Positions 35,387 through 46,605 of a DNA stretch of 64,000 nt are shown here, piece by piece (position 1 is the stretch's first letter; each line of letters begins with the position of its first letter). The DNA lies in the NCBI GenBank assembly GCA_964006375.1, contig OZ023265.1, forward strand, positions 115,251,358-115,315,357, written 5' to 3'. Source of the DNA: Tillus elongatus. Taxonomy: Eukaryota; Arthropoda; Insecta; Coleoptera; Cleridae. Made by a program: the position numbers and the translations under genes. Under the pieces are notes generated by a model. The model worked only from the letters and a program-made list of their open reading frames with translations. It was not told the origin of the DNA and searched no databases.

Positions 35387-36065
35387 CTTTATATAATAGT
35401 GATGATATATAGATTGTTCAAAATTAGAAATATTTACTAGTGAACAGTCAGTGACTGAAGGCAGACAAAGACCTAAAACAAAAACGGTACAAATGGTAAA
35501 AATTGCTGTAAATATCAGCGGCCGCTACTAACCATGGAGACATTTCATCCATTTAGGGAAGAAAATCGCAGTTAGAAAAATATTCAAAACACTTTAGATA
35601 AGAGGGTTAGTATATTGATTAGATAATAGTGATAATGTATTGGTTGTTTAAAATATTAAAGAATCACTAGTGAACAGTCAATGGCTGAAGGCAGACAAAG
35701 ACCTTCGTTGTATGGCTGAATAAAGCAAAAACGGTTTGTCTGGTAAAATGGCTGTAAATATCTTCATCGGCCAAACTGAGTTCTCAGCGGCATCTGCAAG
35801 CTATGGGGATTTTTCATCCATTTAGATAAGGAAATCGCAATAAAAAAATATTCAAAACACTTAAATAATAGTGTTAGCATATTGATTGTTGAAAATTAGA
35901 AAGAATTAGTAGTGAACAATCAGTGGCTGAAGGTAGACAAAGACCTTTGCTGTATGGGTGTATAATACAAAAAATGGTTGGAGTGGTAAAAATTGCTGTA
36001 AATATAGTCCTCAGATAAACAGAGTTCTCAGCAGCTTCTGCAAGCTATCAATGTCTGTTTTTGCC
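35387..36065. repeat. Tandem-repeat units 2-4 (right of the hAT insertion)
   Basis: Three units of about 200, 270 and 210 bases start near 35387, 35584 and 35854. Each has GTATATTGATTG..., AGTGAACAGTCAGTGGCTGA, GGCAGACAAAGACCTTCGTT, ATTGCTGTAAATAT and TCTGCAAGCTATGG. Together with unit 1 they form a small satellite-like array of unknown origin. Confidence 0.85.
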
Positions 36066-37338
36066 CCAGTTTACAGTCTCGAATGAATAGCTAAGTGCAG
36101 AAAATGCTTATATATTAAGAGCCTTAGTCAGGTTTCATCTGTTGAGATGTGCACGCACTCGTTTCGTAAAATCATGTGTCAGATCGTTCTTCATTACTGA
36201 GTAGTTTATTTTTCTTGCTTGCTGTATTCCCAGTTATTTATACTAGTGTTTTATTATTATTATTATTGCTATTATTATTAATTTGCCATAAGCAAATTTT
36301 TTAGTTTGCTAAAAATAGCAGAGGCAAGGTACACAGATAGAAAGACAGAAAAAAGGGTACTAGAAGGGGTGAGAGAAGAAAGGTACGAAATATGCGAATA
36401 GTGTAACGACCTTAGCCACATAAAACGGTAACATACACATACATCATATACAATAAAGGGTTGGAAGCCACAGTAAAGTAAAAAGAGCTGCCGGAGACAG
36501 TCACGGTTACGATGATAGGACGGCATCGCCTTTAGACTTTGATGATAATGAAGAATATGCTTGATAAAATAAGAAGTTCATTATATTATTATTCAAAATG
36601 GGCAACAGCTTTATTAATTAAATAACATTCGCCTATGTAACTAGACCCAAAATTGTAATTTGATGTCAAAAATGACAAGACTTTTATGGCAAATAATTTT
36701 TAGACACAATTAGCTAACAGCACTTTGCAAAATTGTAATTTCTTGTAATTCAAGTAACAGTTTTGTTTGGTATATTCTAAGATAGTAATTAATTACCATT
36801 ATTGTGGTAACAATAATAAAAACATTCACGTCTACGAACGGCATATCAGGTGTTAGTAGATACTACAACAGACTCATAGTATTGTGAATCCTAATTGAAT
36901 AACCAAACCACAACACTAAAGTCTTTATTATAATCTCACCACAATACGTGCTCTTGAACAAACTCAATTTACAATCTCTGTCGCCTATAAAATTTTCTTA
37001 GAAGAAACATTGGAATGTATACATGGAGGTCTTCAATTATGCAAGTCACTGTATTTGAATATTTAATTGTGTTAAAAAATCATTCAAAAGTGAAATGATG
37101 TTTCCACTGTTAATTGTGAGAGAACACAGAAGTAGTGTTTTTATCGGGTAACAATTACCATGCTTTATTAATAAATATTTGTGAAGCCAGTGGTAAGAAA
37201 TTCACATAAAACCTTCTGCGGCAATATTTTATTTACTTTTAAGGGAAACACGCGCTTACCATGATAATTAAATAAAACTTATGTATTATCGAATTTTTGT
37301 AGAAAAAATTGTATTGGCGAGATAATGATTTTAACGCC
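36066..37338. other. Non-coding stretch, nothing recognised
   Basis: It contains a short ATT trinucleotide run at 36248-36283. The 82-codon minus-strand frame at 36278-36526 has no motif. Confidence 0.4.
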
Positions 37339-37339
37339 C

Positions 37340-37502
37340 GGTTGCCGAAAGGCTCGTCAGATATTTAACAAGCGATGGTTAGTCAGCACAACCAATCCGT
37401 AGGTTCAATATATTTGTTGTTATGGTAACAAAACCCCATTAGACATGGTTGTCGAACCACTGATCACCTAATTACTCGTTAAATATTTGATGAGCCTTTC
37501 TC
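37340..37502. repeat. Imperfect palindrome (foldback), about 160 bp
   Basis: The outer arms CCGAAAGGCTCGTCAGATAT (from 37347) and the inverted AATATTTGATGAGCCTTTCT match well. Inner parts GATGGTTAGTCAGCACAACC and the inverted GGTTGTCGAACCACTGATC match loosely. It is probably a small foldback or MITE relic. Confidence 0.55.
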
Positions 37503-38290
37503 AAACTGGGAAAATGACGTCCAAAAAGTGTGTTGTATGTGAGCACGAACTAGGGTCTCTAGAACCTTTGTTTAAGTTAGTCACAATTTTGGTGTATAAT
37601 GTGCCGGTGCTGTAACAAACAAATTCCTAACTCATTTTAATTGAATTGTGCAGCAAACCACTTATTTTCGGAAAAAATCAAGCTCCGTTTAAAATTTTCA
37701 TTTGTCTCTAAAAACAACAAAGCTATTTTAATTAATTATTTCGTATTATTCGCGTTTTGCCATGCATTCAAACAGGCGATTCTAGTTATTGAAGAATTTC
37801 GTTATTAGCTTTCAAACGATCTTGTATGAAAATTTGCTAACATGGTTCACTTACTGCGTCAGAATTTTTCAATTTCAGGCAAGGTTATTTAATTAAAAGA
37901 AATTAATAATTAATCATCAATTTATGCTGTGCATAAACAAGATATTATTCTACCACTACTTTTGCCCGCGATTTGGTCCTTCTGGACATGATTCTTATAA
38001 CGGAAAAAAGTACGCTAATAAAAAAAAATTTACTAACTAAATATCATTTTCTGTCGAGAATAATGTACAATGTATAATGTATATATTAACGATGAAAGAG
38101 GCCAATGTCACCTAAGTTGACAGGGATGTTCATGTACGTCTACAGGTTAACAATTAAACAACATAACTTATACAATCATATAACAAAGGAACTTTTTCCT
38201 CAAATAATACATAAAAACGAGCCAAAAATAATTATAAAACAGACAACAACGTTCAAAAGAAAAATTTCCGAATACAGATATTAATCCAAT
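37503..38290. other. Non-coding stretch, nothing recognised
   Basis: AT-rich. A short plus-strand phrase near 38150-38230 (AACTTATACAATCATATAAC) may be a scrap of LINE 3' coding sequence but is too short to call. Confidence 0.35.
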
Positions 38291-39470
38291 ATTGTTTTTA
38301 GAAACACCAGGAGCAGAGAGCTTATACCATGGTAACTATAGTACTGATAAAAGGTGCATGTTACTAAAAACAATAAACGAAATAATGTTTAGTGGTAATT
38401 TATATGTAAAAATCTACAGAGTAGCATCTTTTGTTTATGAGAATTCTTTTCACTCTCCTCTTAAAAGCTGGTAAAGTGTGTACTTTCCGTACATCTTCTG
38501 GTAATGCATTAAACAACTTGCAGCCATTGCAGAACAGTAAATTTTGGTACAGAGCTGTGTGATTTTTGTCAGTTTGCAGGTGATTTTCACCTCTTGTGGT
38601 ATAACCATGTCCAACAGCATTGCGTGTGTATTTGGTCTTGTTTTGAAAAACTTGAGCTAGCACTTCCAGGATGTAGATTCTGGGGAGCAAAAGGATGCCA
38701 TGTTCATTAAAAGTGTTATTTGAAGTGTTTCTATGCGGGATATTGAATATGATACTAACTATTAGCTTTTGTTGTTTAAAAACTCGATTTGATTCACTTC
38801 CTAATCCCCACTGTATAATACTAAACCTTAATTATGAGTAGAAACACGTATAATACACTGACAATACAGTAGAGATACTACATCTTTCGATTAGTGTTCT
38901 TCTTGCATACGACATGGATGAGATTCGGGAGCAAAGTTCATCAATGTGGACATTCCATTTTAACTCACTGACGATATGAAGTCCTAGTAATTTAGTAGAG
39001 GTCTGCAGAGTTACGGTTTGGCCATCAAGTTTACAATGTCCTGAACATTTTGTCTACCCATCAGAAAGTTGGTATCATCAGCATAGGAGGTAACCGTTCT
39101 TTTGTTGTCCGGATTGATGTTTCCAGATTGATGCGCTATGTACTGAAGTAGGCTGTTGGCATAAATAATATACTGATTAGGTCTAATAACTGTTTCTGTG
39201 GTACCTCAACCGTCACTCCAAAAGTGCTAGATGAGTGAGTACTGGTAGAATTATATATTACAACTCTTTGTGTTCTGTCTGTAAGATAGCTTCTAAACCA
39301 GTCTAATGCAGTTCCTGTAACTCCATACTTTAACAGTGAACTTATACGGACCTTATGATTTACACAAAGGCTTTGGAGAAGTCCCCAGAAACTCCCAAAG
39401 CTACCTCTTTTTATCAATGTGTTCCACAGATTCAACAATTGAACACAAGTCATTATCATTTTACTACTAC
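38291..39470 (-). pseudogene. Second LINE reverse transcriptase, broken
   Basis: Minus-strand reading from 39459 gives KVRISSLLKYGVTGTALDWF then RSYLTDRTQRVVI and STSTHSSSTFGVTVEVPQKQ (family GVPQGS, decayed). Next comes YADDTNFLMG at about 39090 with the catalytic Asp pair. The C-terminal segment 38690-38400 has VLAQVFQNKTKYTRNAVGHG, and CNGCKLFNALPEDVRKVHTL matches the LINE end pattern (...N.LP..IR...). Several stops and shifts separate the parts. It belongs to a different non-LTR lineage (CR1/Jockey-like) from the element at 6.7 kb. The N-terminal half of RT is absent. Confidence 0.78.
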
Positions 39471-40090
39471 TTTTGCTCTCGCGGACAGTGTTTTTTTAAT
39501 TGGAAAAAAGTACACTATCTTCATACATAGACTGGTATTTAAGGGTTAATAAAGATTGCTATCACAGCTAAAAATATCGACTTCGTCCTCTTAGTTTGTT
39601 TCAGCAAGCATCTTGCTTCTTTTACATATTCTAGCACACTTTTATGCCTCTTTTAAAATAGTGTACTTTTTGTAATCTTTTCAACATTTTAAAAGGCTTG
39701 TGTTCTTTTTTTTTGTTCTGCTTAGTCAAAATACAGCTTGAGAGCCTCCTCGTCTGGTCCGAGATATAATGTTTATTAGTGGGAAGAGTATTTTTTTATT
39801 AAATGCTTACTTTGCCATCGCAATCCACCTTCTTATTTCCTTGATATATTTACCATTATCATTAAAATACTCCCAAGGCTTGTGAACATTTATACTTGTT
39901 CAAGTTGTTGATCGTTTAGCTTTATATTTATTTTTGCAATCTGATCTTTACTTATATTCATTTGTTTTTGGACCACTCGGTGTAGCTTAAGACAGATAAT
40001 CAATACAATTGTATGGTATTACAGAATGATAATATAATGTTATAAAATTGCGGTAAATACCTTCACAACAACAGTTTAGGAGTAAGGAGA
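39471..40090. other. Non-coding stretch, nothing recognised
   Basis: AT-rich with no supported feature. Confidence 0.4.
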
Positions 40091-40250
40091 AAATAGTTCT
40101 TCAAATGTGGGCGTACTAGGACCTCTAAAACCGATCTTCAAGGTCTGTGAAAATTTAGAATATTAATCTAACTAATATGCTGTACTAATAGTGTATAATT
40201 CTCATGAAAATTCACTACTATAACGTACTTGCCGCGTCCCGAAATTTCAG
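40091..40250. repeat. Fragment of the composite repeat family, inverted end
   Basis: It reads ACTAGGACCTCTAAAACCGA, TCTTCAAGGTCTGTGAAAAT and ends ACTACTATAACGTACTTGCC, GCGTCCCG. This is the reverse complement of the left end of the long copies at 46606 and 52494. Confidence 0.75.
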
Positions 40251-40786
40251 TACACTCAAGATGTCTATTTAAAGGGCACATGTGCAGAAATTACATTTAT
40301 CATGGACACCTGTATTACGCTAGCTACTGTAGTATTTTAAACATGTAATATATCGTTACAAAAACGCTTAAAAAAATAAATGCCAATAATTTTGACACTG
40401 GCGGCGGAGTTCGCTACGAGGGTGTACATAGGAAAATCAATTGAACATACGTACTTCGGAAAAGACTTACCATTAGACAAACGAGAGTCTCTTTATTTTG
40501 AGGGTAAACGTTAAGTCGATCACTATAGTGTGTGATGTGTTATTCTCACGTGCTAATGTACTTCTCTCTTAACAAATGGAATGTAAACGATACCAGAAAA
40601 TTGTTAGACATCACATTAGTAATAACATGTGTGTAATTCTCAGCGGACACTTGATTCTTTATGCCTACACGCAGACGATTGAAGCGGGTAGAAAAAATAT
40701 GCTTTTGGTTGCCTTACAAGTAACAAAAAAAACATAGAGTTGGTCTTAGGTTACTTATTTTATTTTCGTTATTTTCAGATAATATA

Positions 40787-40947
40787 CAGTGAGCAGCAAA
40801 ATTACGAAATACATTCATTAAAATTTGAGCGATTTGTATTTTGACGAAACGTTCGGACACGTCCACACTAGTTTTCAAAAATACACATTTTTGCATACAA
40901 TACGTGTCTCTCCCATTCCTGCTTTTAAAATATGGCGTCATCGATAT
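40787..40947. repeat. Left terminal inverted repeat of the mariner-like transposon
   Basis: It starts CAGTGAGC directly after a TA. It aligns with the reverse complement of 43094-43251 over about 160 bases with roughly 20-25% differences. Confidence 0.8.
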
Positions 40948-40992
40948 AGTGGAAAACGTTAATTCTACATATTCAAAACAATAATAAAAATG

Positions 40993-41047
40993 TCTGGACC
41001 CAGCAACTGCGTTATGGTAGTGAATTTTCGTAAAAATGTGTTTAATA

Positions 41048-41134
<87 letters not shown>

Positions 41135-41366
41135 GAAAGCTGGCATCAAATTTGGTTACCAGTATAACCTATATAGAAGAAACAATGTACCATATTTTAT
41201 CAAAATAACTTCATTGTTTGAAAATGTGCAAAAATCAAAGTCTAATAAACTTAAAATTTTCCCGAAAAACTAGTTTCCTGACAAACAAACCTTAGGTTGA
41301 TAGCAAATCAAACTATCGAAAGAAGCATTTAATGAAGTTTCGCTACCATAATGCACTTGCTGAGTA
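40993..41366. repeat. MITE-like element with internal (TA)n (41051-41130)
   Basis: Ends: CTGGACCCAGCAACTGCGTT and the inverted ACCATAATGCACTTGCTGAG. The TA array sits after TTTAATAGCA, and the inner part ATCAAATTTGGTTACCAGTA matches 10629 and 49107. Nested inside the mariner-like transposon. Confidence 0.8.
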
Positions 41367-41379
41367 GTGTATTTATTTT

Positions 41380-41488
41380 CTCACAAACATGCATTACATT
41401 TCAATAGAAAATGAAAAAATGCAATAATATAAGGCGTGTTCGATTAAGAAAAAAAATGTATCACCAGCGACTTATGGGCCATCCTGTG

Positions 41489-41587
<99 letters not shown>

Positions 41588-41725
41588 ATATAAAAATTGA
41601 AATAGACCCCGGATATGTGTTCTAGAGGGCCTAGTTCGCGCTCATTTGAAAAAATTATTTCAAAATTCGAAAGTCACGATCTTCTCATTAGTGAATTTTG
41701 TAAAGAAAATTCACCAATATAATGA
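41380..41725. repeat. (TA)n array (41494-41584) with repeat-family arms
   Basis: The left flank AATATAAGGCGTGTTCGATT and CGACTTATGGGCCATCCTGT are shared with 49378-49435. The right arm is AAACATATAAAAATTGAAAT, GACCCCGGATATGTGTTCTA. It ends with inverted AT-rich text TTCACCAATATAATG. Confidence 0.78.
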
Positions 41726-41889
41726 ATAGGATAAGATTACTTCCTGTAAATAAAATGTTCAAAATTGTACCCACAAGTAGGTACTAATCAATAATAAAGA
41801 AGAAGCAAGTGCACGTCGTTGTCAAATAAACGTTCAAAAAGTTAATTATGTATGGCACAATAAAGTGAAACCCATCATATAAAAATTTT

Positions 41890-42965
41890 AATGTTGTTGT
41901 CTGCGGTGATAAAGCCAGAACACAGAAAAGAGTGTGCAATTTGTTTAATGCGAAATATGCAGATAGACGTATCAGCCAATCCACTGTGACTAAAATCGAG
42001 AAGAAATCCAGAGAAACTCGACATGTTAAACACATGCCAAATGCAGGGCATCCTGAGGAGATTGATGAAGACGTAAAACTTGATATTTTATTAAGTGTAG
42101 GTGACAAGCCTCATGTTGCATCGCGATCATTTGCAGCAAACTATGAAACTTCTCAGCGATCAATTTTACGCGCATTAAAATTAGAAAATTACCATCTTTA
42201 CCAAATGAAGCTGCTGCACAACCTAATGAAGATGACCCTGACTGAGGAGTGCATTTTTGTGAAATAATGAAAGACTTATACAACCGTAATCCATATTCTT
42301 TTTTCAGACGAAGCATCATTTTGGCTAAATGAAACAGTGAAAAATTACAGGTATTGTAGTAAAGAGAAGCGTCAGCGGATGACTGAGGCACATACACAAC
42401 ACCCTCGTAAAATTAACGTGTGGAGAGTGGTAGACCACGATATAATCAAAAGGTCTTTTCTTCTGCAACAAAGTTCTCGCTGCATAATTTTATAAGGAAT
42501 GAGCTTATTCCTGCTCTTGCTGCAAGTTTTCCAAATGAAGATGATTCTGATTTACAAAGTGGTGATATTTGATTTCAGCAATACGATGCACTTCCGCACT
42601 TTGCACGCCCTGTTTGCGAGTTTTTAAATGACTGTTCTTCTGGCAAGAGGATCGGTAGGCGAGAACAAATAGAGTGGCCCCACAGGTTCTCAGATCTTAC
42701 GCACATAGATTTTTCATATGAGGGTATTTCAAATCAATAAATCCATGTTAACAAACCAAGTAACCTAGAAGATCTGAATAATCGAATAAGGTATGAAACG
42801 AGTCGAATTAGCCCTAACGACATTCGCAGTACAAGAGGAATATGTCAACATATTTGCTTATTGCCAAGAAGCCGCTAGATTGCATTTCGACCATTATGTT
42901 TAAACGAAAAAATACTTAAACTTGTTGAATACGAGATTTTATCTTTTGATTGTTGTGATGACTGG
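41890..42965 (+). pseudogene. Broken transposase of the mariner-like transposon
   Basis: The frame at 41932-42267 holds N-terminal DNA-binding text: CNLFNAKYADRRISQSTVTK, HPEEIDEDVKLDILLS and FAANYETSQRSILRALKLEN (two helix-turn-helix regions). Past a stop come HFFSDEASFWL-like remnants near 42300 (TTTTTTCAGACGAAGCATCA), then NELIPALAASFPNEDD, FQQYDALPHFARPVCEFLND and RREQIEWPHRFSDLTHIDF, the region of the second and third catalytic acids (family QQDGAPPHF...WPPRSPDLTPLDF). The end near 42780 reads NLEDLNNRIRYETSRI. Stops and shifts make it inactive. Confidence 0.78.
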
Positions 42966-43093
42966 AGTTTATCTTTTCCATTCTTTAAATGTTCTAAAAT
43001 ATATGAATGGTAGGTATTAAAGTTTCGATGGTACGGTATGGACAATTCAATGCTCTATAAAAATAAAAAAGAGGGTTGTCATTTAAAAAAAAT

Positions 43094-43251
43094 TCGATGA
43101 CGTCATATTTGAAAATCAGGAGTGGGAGAAACGAGAATTTTATGCAGAAATGTGTATTTTTGAAAACGAGAGTTGACTTGTCCGAGCATTTCGACCAAAC
43201 ACATATCGCCCAAACTTTAATTAATTTATTCCATAATTTGACCGCTCACTG
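43094..43251. repeat. Right terminal inverted repeat of the mariner-like transposon
   Basis: It ends GACCGCTCACTG at 43251 followed by TATA. The open frame through it mirrors the one in the left repeat, which is why the two translated pieces look alike. Confidence 0.8.
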
Positions 43252-43333
43252 TATATATTAGGCTGCAGTTTATAGGCAAAATCCAATAATGAAAAACTCC
43301 TAGTTAAATAAAAAGTTAATTGAAAAGGGCACA

Positions 43334-43452
43334 GCAACGGCCACACGCCACACGGCGCTAAACACATCTCTACAATTACCGAAGTTGAGCAACGTCAGGC
43401 ACTGTGGGTAATTGGATGGGTGAGCAACCACCTGGGATCATCGTGTGCTGCT
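43334..43452 (+). pseudogene. 5S rRNA-like sequence (pseudogene or 5S-derived retroelement head)
   Basis: About 119 bases match the 5S rRNA layout: GCAACGGCCACACGCC at the start, CCGAAGTTGAGCAACGTCAG (box A region, normally CCGAAGTTAAGCAGCGTCGG), GGATGGGTGAGCAACCACCT (intermediate element and box C, normally GGATGGGTGACC...CTGGGAA) and GTGTGCTGCT at the end. There are several changes in the helix I strands and a decayed middle, and no T-run terminator directly after it. Only one copy was seen in the window. In intact form 5S is transcribed by Pol III from these internal boxes. Confidence 0.78.
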
Positions 43453-44009
43453 AAATGCACTAGAAGGATAATGCCGAACGAACGAGTATATTTGCAGATC
43501 AAGTTTTCTTCGGAAAGCAACGACTAATGTTGAGTTAGAGTTTTTACTTGAACTTAACAAATAACAAATCCGACTGAGTAAAAAACAAACTGGAAAGATG
43601 GAAAGAAGACGAAATAGAAAAATTAAAACTAAACATCCAGGGGACGGAGGCATCAGACATTCGTTTTTAACTTATTACTACATGTATGTGTTTTGCAAAG
43701 CTTTCTCCGGAGGTCTCGAGAAGTAAATTAACGGCGATAGATGAATTTCCTATATGGCAACAGTTGGTTCCTGAGTCGAGTCTAGCAGATACAAGGATCT
43801 CTTTGGTGCAGCACCCCAAACAAAATAAAAATAAAAATCCAACTGCGCTTTACACCGTGTCAGAAGCTAATGTGATGAAAACAAGTTGTTTTTTTGTTTG
43901 TTTTATTACCACGATTCCGTTAAAAGGAAAGAAAATATGTAGGTATAACATATACTTTGGTTAATACTATATTCTGCAACAACTTTCTTGGAACTCGTTT
44001 TGACCTCGA
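43453..44009. other. Stretch after the 5S-like sequence, unrecognised
   Basis: It includes a 92-codon plus-strand frame (43686-43964) with no known motif and an A-rich run at 43820-43840. It might be the body of a 5S-derived retroelement, but I cannot show this. Confidence 0.3.
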
Positions 44010-44662
44010 GTAAAGCTCTTTTAGCCACGGTCACTCCATATCAACAACTAGTGCTCAGAAGAAAACAAATTGCCTATGTTATCATCTACCAAGCTTTCCA
44101 ATTTTCTTTGTTCCATATTAATAGCAATAATTTAAAAAAAAAGAGAACACCCATCATACTTTAAATTTTTTTAGGTAAGGTGTATATATTATGTCTTCTT
44201 AACTAGCCTTATAACTAAGGAATAAAAGACAAGGGATCACACATTTCACGCGACTTTATTTGGGACATACTAGACTGAGCCACGACAAAGATGAGTTAGA
44301 CATAGAGTTAGACATATATGACTATTAAAATTAATGCAAATTTCTGACCCATTATTACTTTAAAATGTTTTTTTTTCCCTTTTTTAAAATTGTGTTGAAA
44401 TACCTCATGTTTTATTACAGTTAATAAACTTCCAAATTATGTCTACCTTTTTTTAAAATATGAAACGCTACATGCAATAAATATGTTAGATTCAGTGGCA
44501 ACGAAGCTCCTTGGTCCATACATTTTAAACTATATCCTTACATGCGTGGATGTCTTTTTTACAATTAAGAAATATATGATTAATATCACACACACTTGCT
44601 CCATCACAACCACGCAGTGGATTGTCCGCCAACCCCATTTGAAATAGTTGCTCTTTGGTGGC
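44010..44662 (-). pseudogene. 3' end of an RNase H-type LINE (block B)
   Basis: Minus-strand text near 44655-44540 reads QLFQMGLADNPLRGCDGASV and then CDINHIFLNCKKD, resembling the Cys/His tail that follows RNase H in Jockey/R1-type LINEs (C.CG...H.L..C). The rest is the AT-rich 3' untranslated region. A near-identical block lies at 59213-59865. Confidence 0.6.
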
Positions 44663-44696
44663 ACCAAAGATTCTTTTTAATTTTTTATTTTTTTAT

Positions 44697-44886
44697 TTCA
44701 ACAACACACCACGAGGGCTTACAGCCTAAATACTATCGTACCGTGGGTGTTGACAAGGATGAAAGAGGCAGCTTGTTAATTCTGGGCTTGAAGGTTTGGA
44801 GGTTCGGAGGAGAAGGAAAAACATGTGCCGGCAAGGAATTCCACAACTTGGAAGTCCTCGGGACAAAAGAGCGGGCATAACAAGAA
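44697..44886 (-). pseudogene. 3' end fragment of the Jockey-like LINE, inserted
   Basis: Minus-strand text ends the Jockey-like ORF: FVPRTSKLWNSLPAHVFPSP, followed by NLQTFKSRINKLP and the 3' end CCCTCGTGGTGTGTTGTTGA. It is the same end as at 8500-8665. It splits the RNase H-type LINE between 44662 and 44900. Confidence 0.85.
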
Positions 44887-44889
44887 GGT

Positions 44890-45463
44890 GTTATATAAAT
44901 TGCCGTATTCGTTGGAAGTATTTATGTGTGATGGATTTAGAAGGCAATGTGGGAAATATTTGCAAAATTTACTGTTTTTACTAGGGCATGTTGTTTGTTC
45001 CGTTGCTCTGACCATTCTGTTCTCACGTGGCGTTTACAGGCAGGAATAAAGCTCCCTTTAAGAGGATATTGCAACTCTCTCCTGTTCTTGTTGCATTTTT
45101 TGCTACTTTACCTGTTTTTTCATTGCCATGGATGTGAGCATGTACTTTTATCCACATAAATATAGCCGTTCTTCCAGATCTTGCTAAATATATCTACTTG
45201 GATCTAATAATTTCCATAAGTGGGTGCTTGAATACCTTGGCAGGCACCCTCAGAGCTAAGAGTAGTGAATTCATGTCGGTTATCATTATAAATTGGGAGT
45301 GGGATTCTATTTCCATGGCCATTTCAAGAGCTTTAATAACTGCCATTGTTTTTACTGTATATATACTGGCTTCTTTGTGTAGCTTGAAAATGAATCGCCG
45401 CAATTTTAACAAACAGAAATTGCCATAAGTAGTTAATCTATAATTTCTACACACTGCGTGCAT
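44890..45463 (-). pseudogene. RNase H domain of a LINE, broken
   Basis: The frame 45463-45194 has KLHKEASIYTVKTMAVIKAL, then FIMITDMNSLLLAL, which matches LINE RNase H (...EASIFTAEA.AI..AL..........I.SDS.S.L.AL). Past a stop, WIKVHAHIHGNEKTGKVAK corresponds to W.P.H.GI.GNE.AD..A, so the last acidic residue of the active site has been replaced by Thr. RT upstream of it was not found before 45470. It continues across the inserted fragment into 44662-44540. Confidence 0.65.
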
Positions 45464-46605
45464 AATAATGCAAGTAACAGAAAGAAACAGAAAATGCTGC
45501 TATTAGTGGAAACATTTGTTTCTTTGCTTTTCCTTTTTAGTTTTTTAACGAGTATTAGAGCTCTTCTTCTTAACTTACACGTGTTTTAACTCAAGCCAAG
45601 TGCTTCATAAAATACGAAAGTCAACATATATTTTGGCTATTTTAAGCTTGTCTGTTAAGGCGAAAATAATTAATAGCTAAAATATATTGATGTTACGGTA
45701 CTTAAAGTTTATGGACAATTATTTTAAATTACTTCTCCTATTCATAAAGATTGCACGTAATTTTACAGTTTTAAGTAAAAGTTAGAAATTAATGTCTGTC
45801 AAAGTTAATTACTAACTGGCGACGTCGTTTGTTAAATTCTTTATTTTATTAGAAAAGCTACATTATGTCACTTCATTCAAAGGTTAATGTTTAAGAATGT
45901 ATGTATGCACATGTAGCTTTTAACTATCATTTAGTTTTGTTTAAAAGCTAATCGTTATAAAATTAACTCGAAAGAAAATTGCCTATTCTGATTACAGCAA
46001 AATCTCATACAAAAGTTTCGCTTTACAGGATGGATCACCGGGAACTGCATCGATTGAAAATGGGAAACCCATCACTAGAAAAAAAATATGAAAATTTGGT
46101 ACTTTACTAACGAAATTGAGAGACACCCGGCTAAAATATTTTTAGACTAGTGGTATTTCCCGTTATACCGGAAGCAGATGTCAACTTCCTTATTTCGAAT
46201 TGGACACCTAGTATTTTATGACATTTTGAGATTTTCGTGAAATTCTGAACACTTTTTAAGTATAATGTTATATACGTAAGTCTTCTTCTTCTTGAGATAT
46301 TCGAACTTCTATGTCAAAATTGACGTTTTTCGGCCGATTTATATTGATATTTTTCTCTCATACACACGACATAATTATACTTTGGATTGCTGTCCTTGTA
46401 GGTAAGGACGTAGCCTAACAATCTTAGAGTAAAATTATTGAATCTATTGATACATAGTCTTCGAAAAAGAAATACCAAAAGTAAGACGAAAAAACTGCTG
46501 AAACTTGACTTTTTCAAATGAAAAACCACTATTTTGATTATTTAGGCTTAATCCGCATTAAAAACTAGGAACATTTTGTATGAAGTTATTTATTCAAAAA
46601 AAAAA
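45464..46605. other. Mostly unrecognised non-coding stretch
   Basis: One possible exon start is visible: the acceptor TTCGCTTTACAG at 46028 followed by an open stretch of 25 codons (MDHRELHRLKMGNPSLEKKY and on) to about 46109. There is no good donor and its phase does not match the 30344 exon. Everything else is AT-rich. Confidence 0.35.

Larger units (their letters stand above)
40787..43251 (+). mobile_element. Mariner-like transposon with both inverted ends, carrying nested repeats
   Basis: Inverted repeats of about 160 bp bound the element: CAGTGAGCAGCAAAATTACG at the left and the inverted CAGTGAGCGGTCAAATTATG at the right. Each is flanked by TATA, so a TA target duplication is consistent. 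Further inside both ends share ATACACATTTTTGCATA or ATACACATTTCTGCATA text and a GACGTCATCGA / GGCGTCATCGA phrase. Between them lie two insertions of the (TA)n/MITE family (40993-41366 and about 41480-41720) and a decayed transposase. Confidence 0.8.

Noticed and set aside
35387..36065. CRISPR-like array
   Set aside because: Units are 200-270 bases, diverged along their whole length and without a repeat-spacer pattern; the window is eukaryotic.
43334..43452. Working 5S rRNA gene
   Set aside because: The terminal helix strands no longer pair well and no T-run terminator follows.
43686..43964. 92-codon plus-strand frame after the 5S-like sequence
   Set aside because: No family motif, no splice or promoter context, and an A-rich stretch inside; not enough to call a gene.
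44596..44880. 94-codon plus-strand frame with STTHHEGLQPKYYRT text, repeated at 57775-58023
   Set aside because: It is the antisense of the Jockey-like LINE C-terminus; the sense strand carries the known protein motifs.
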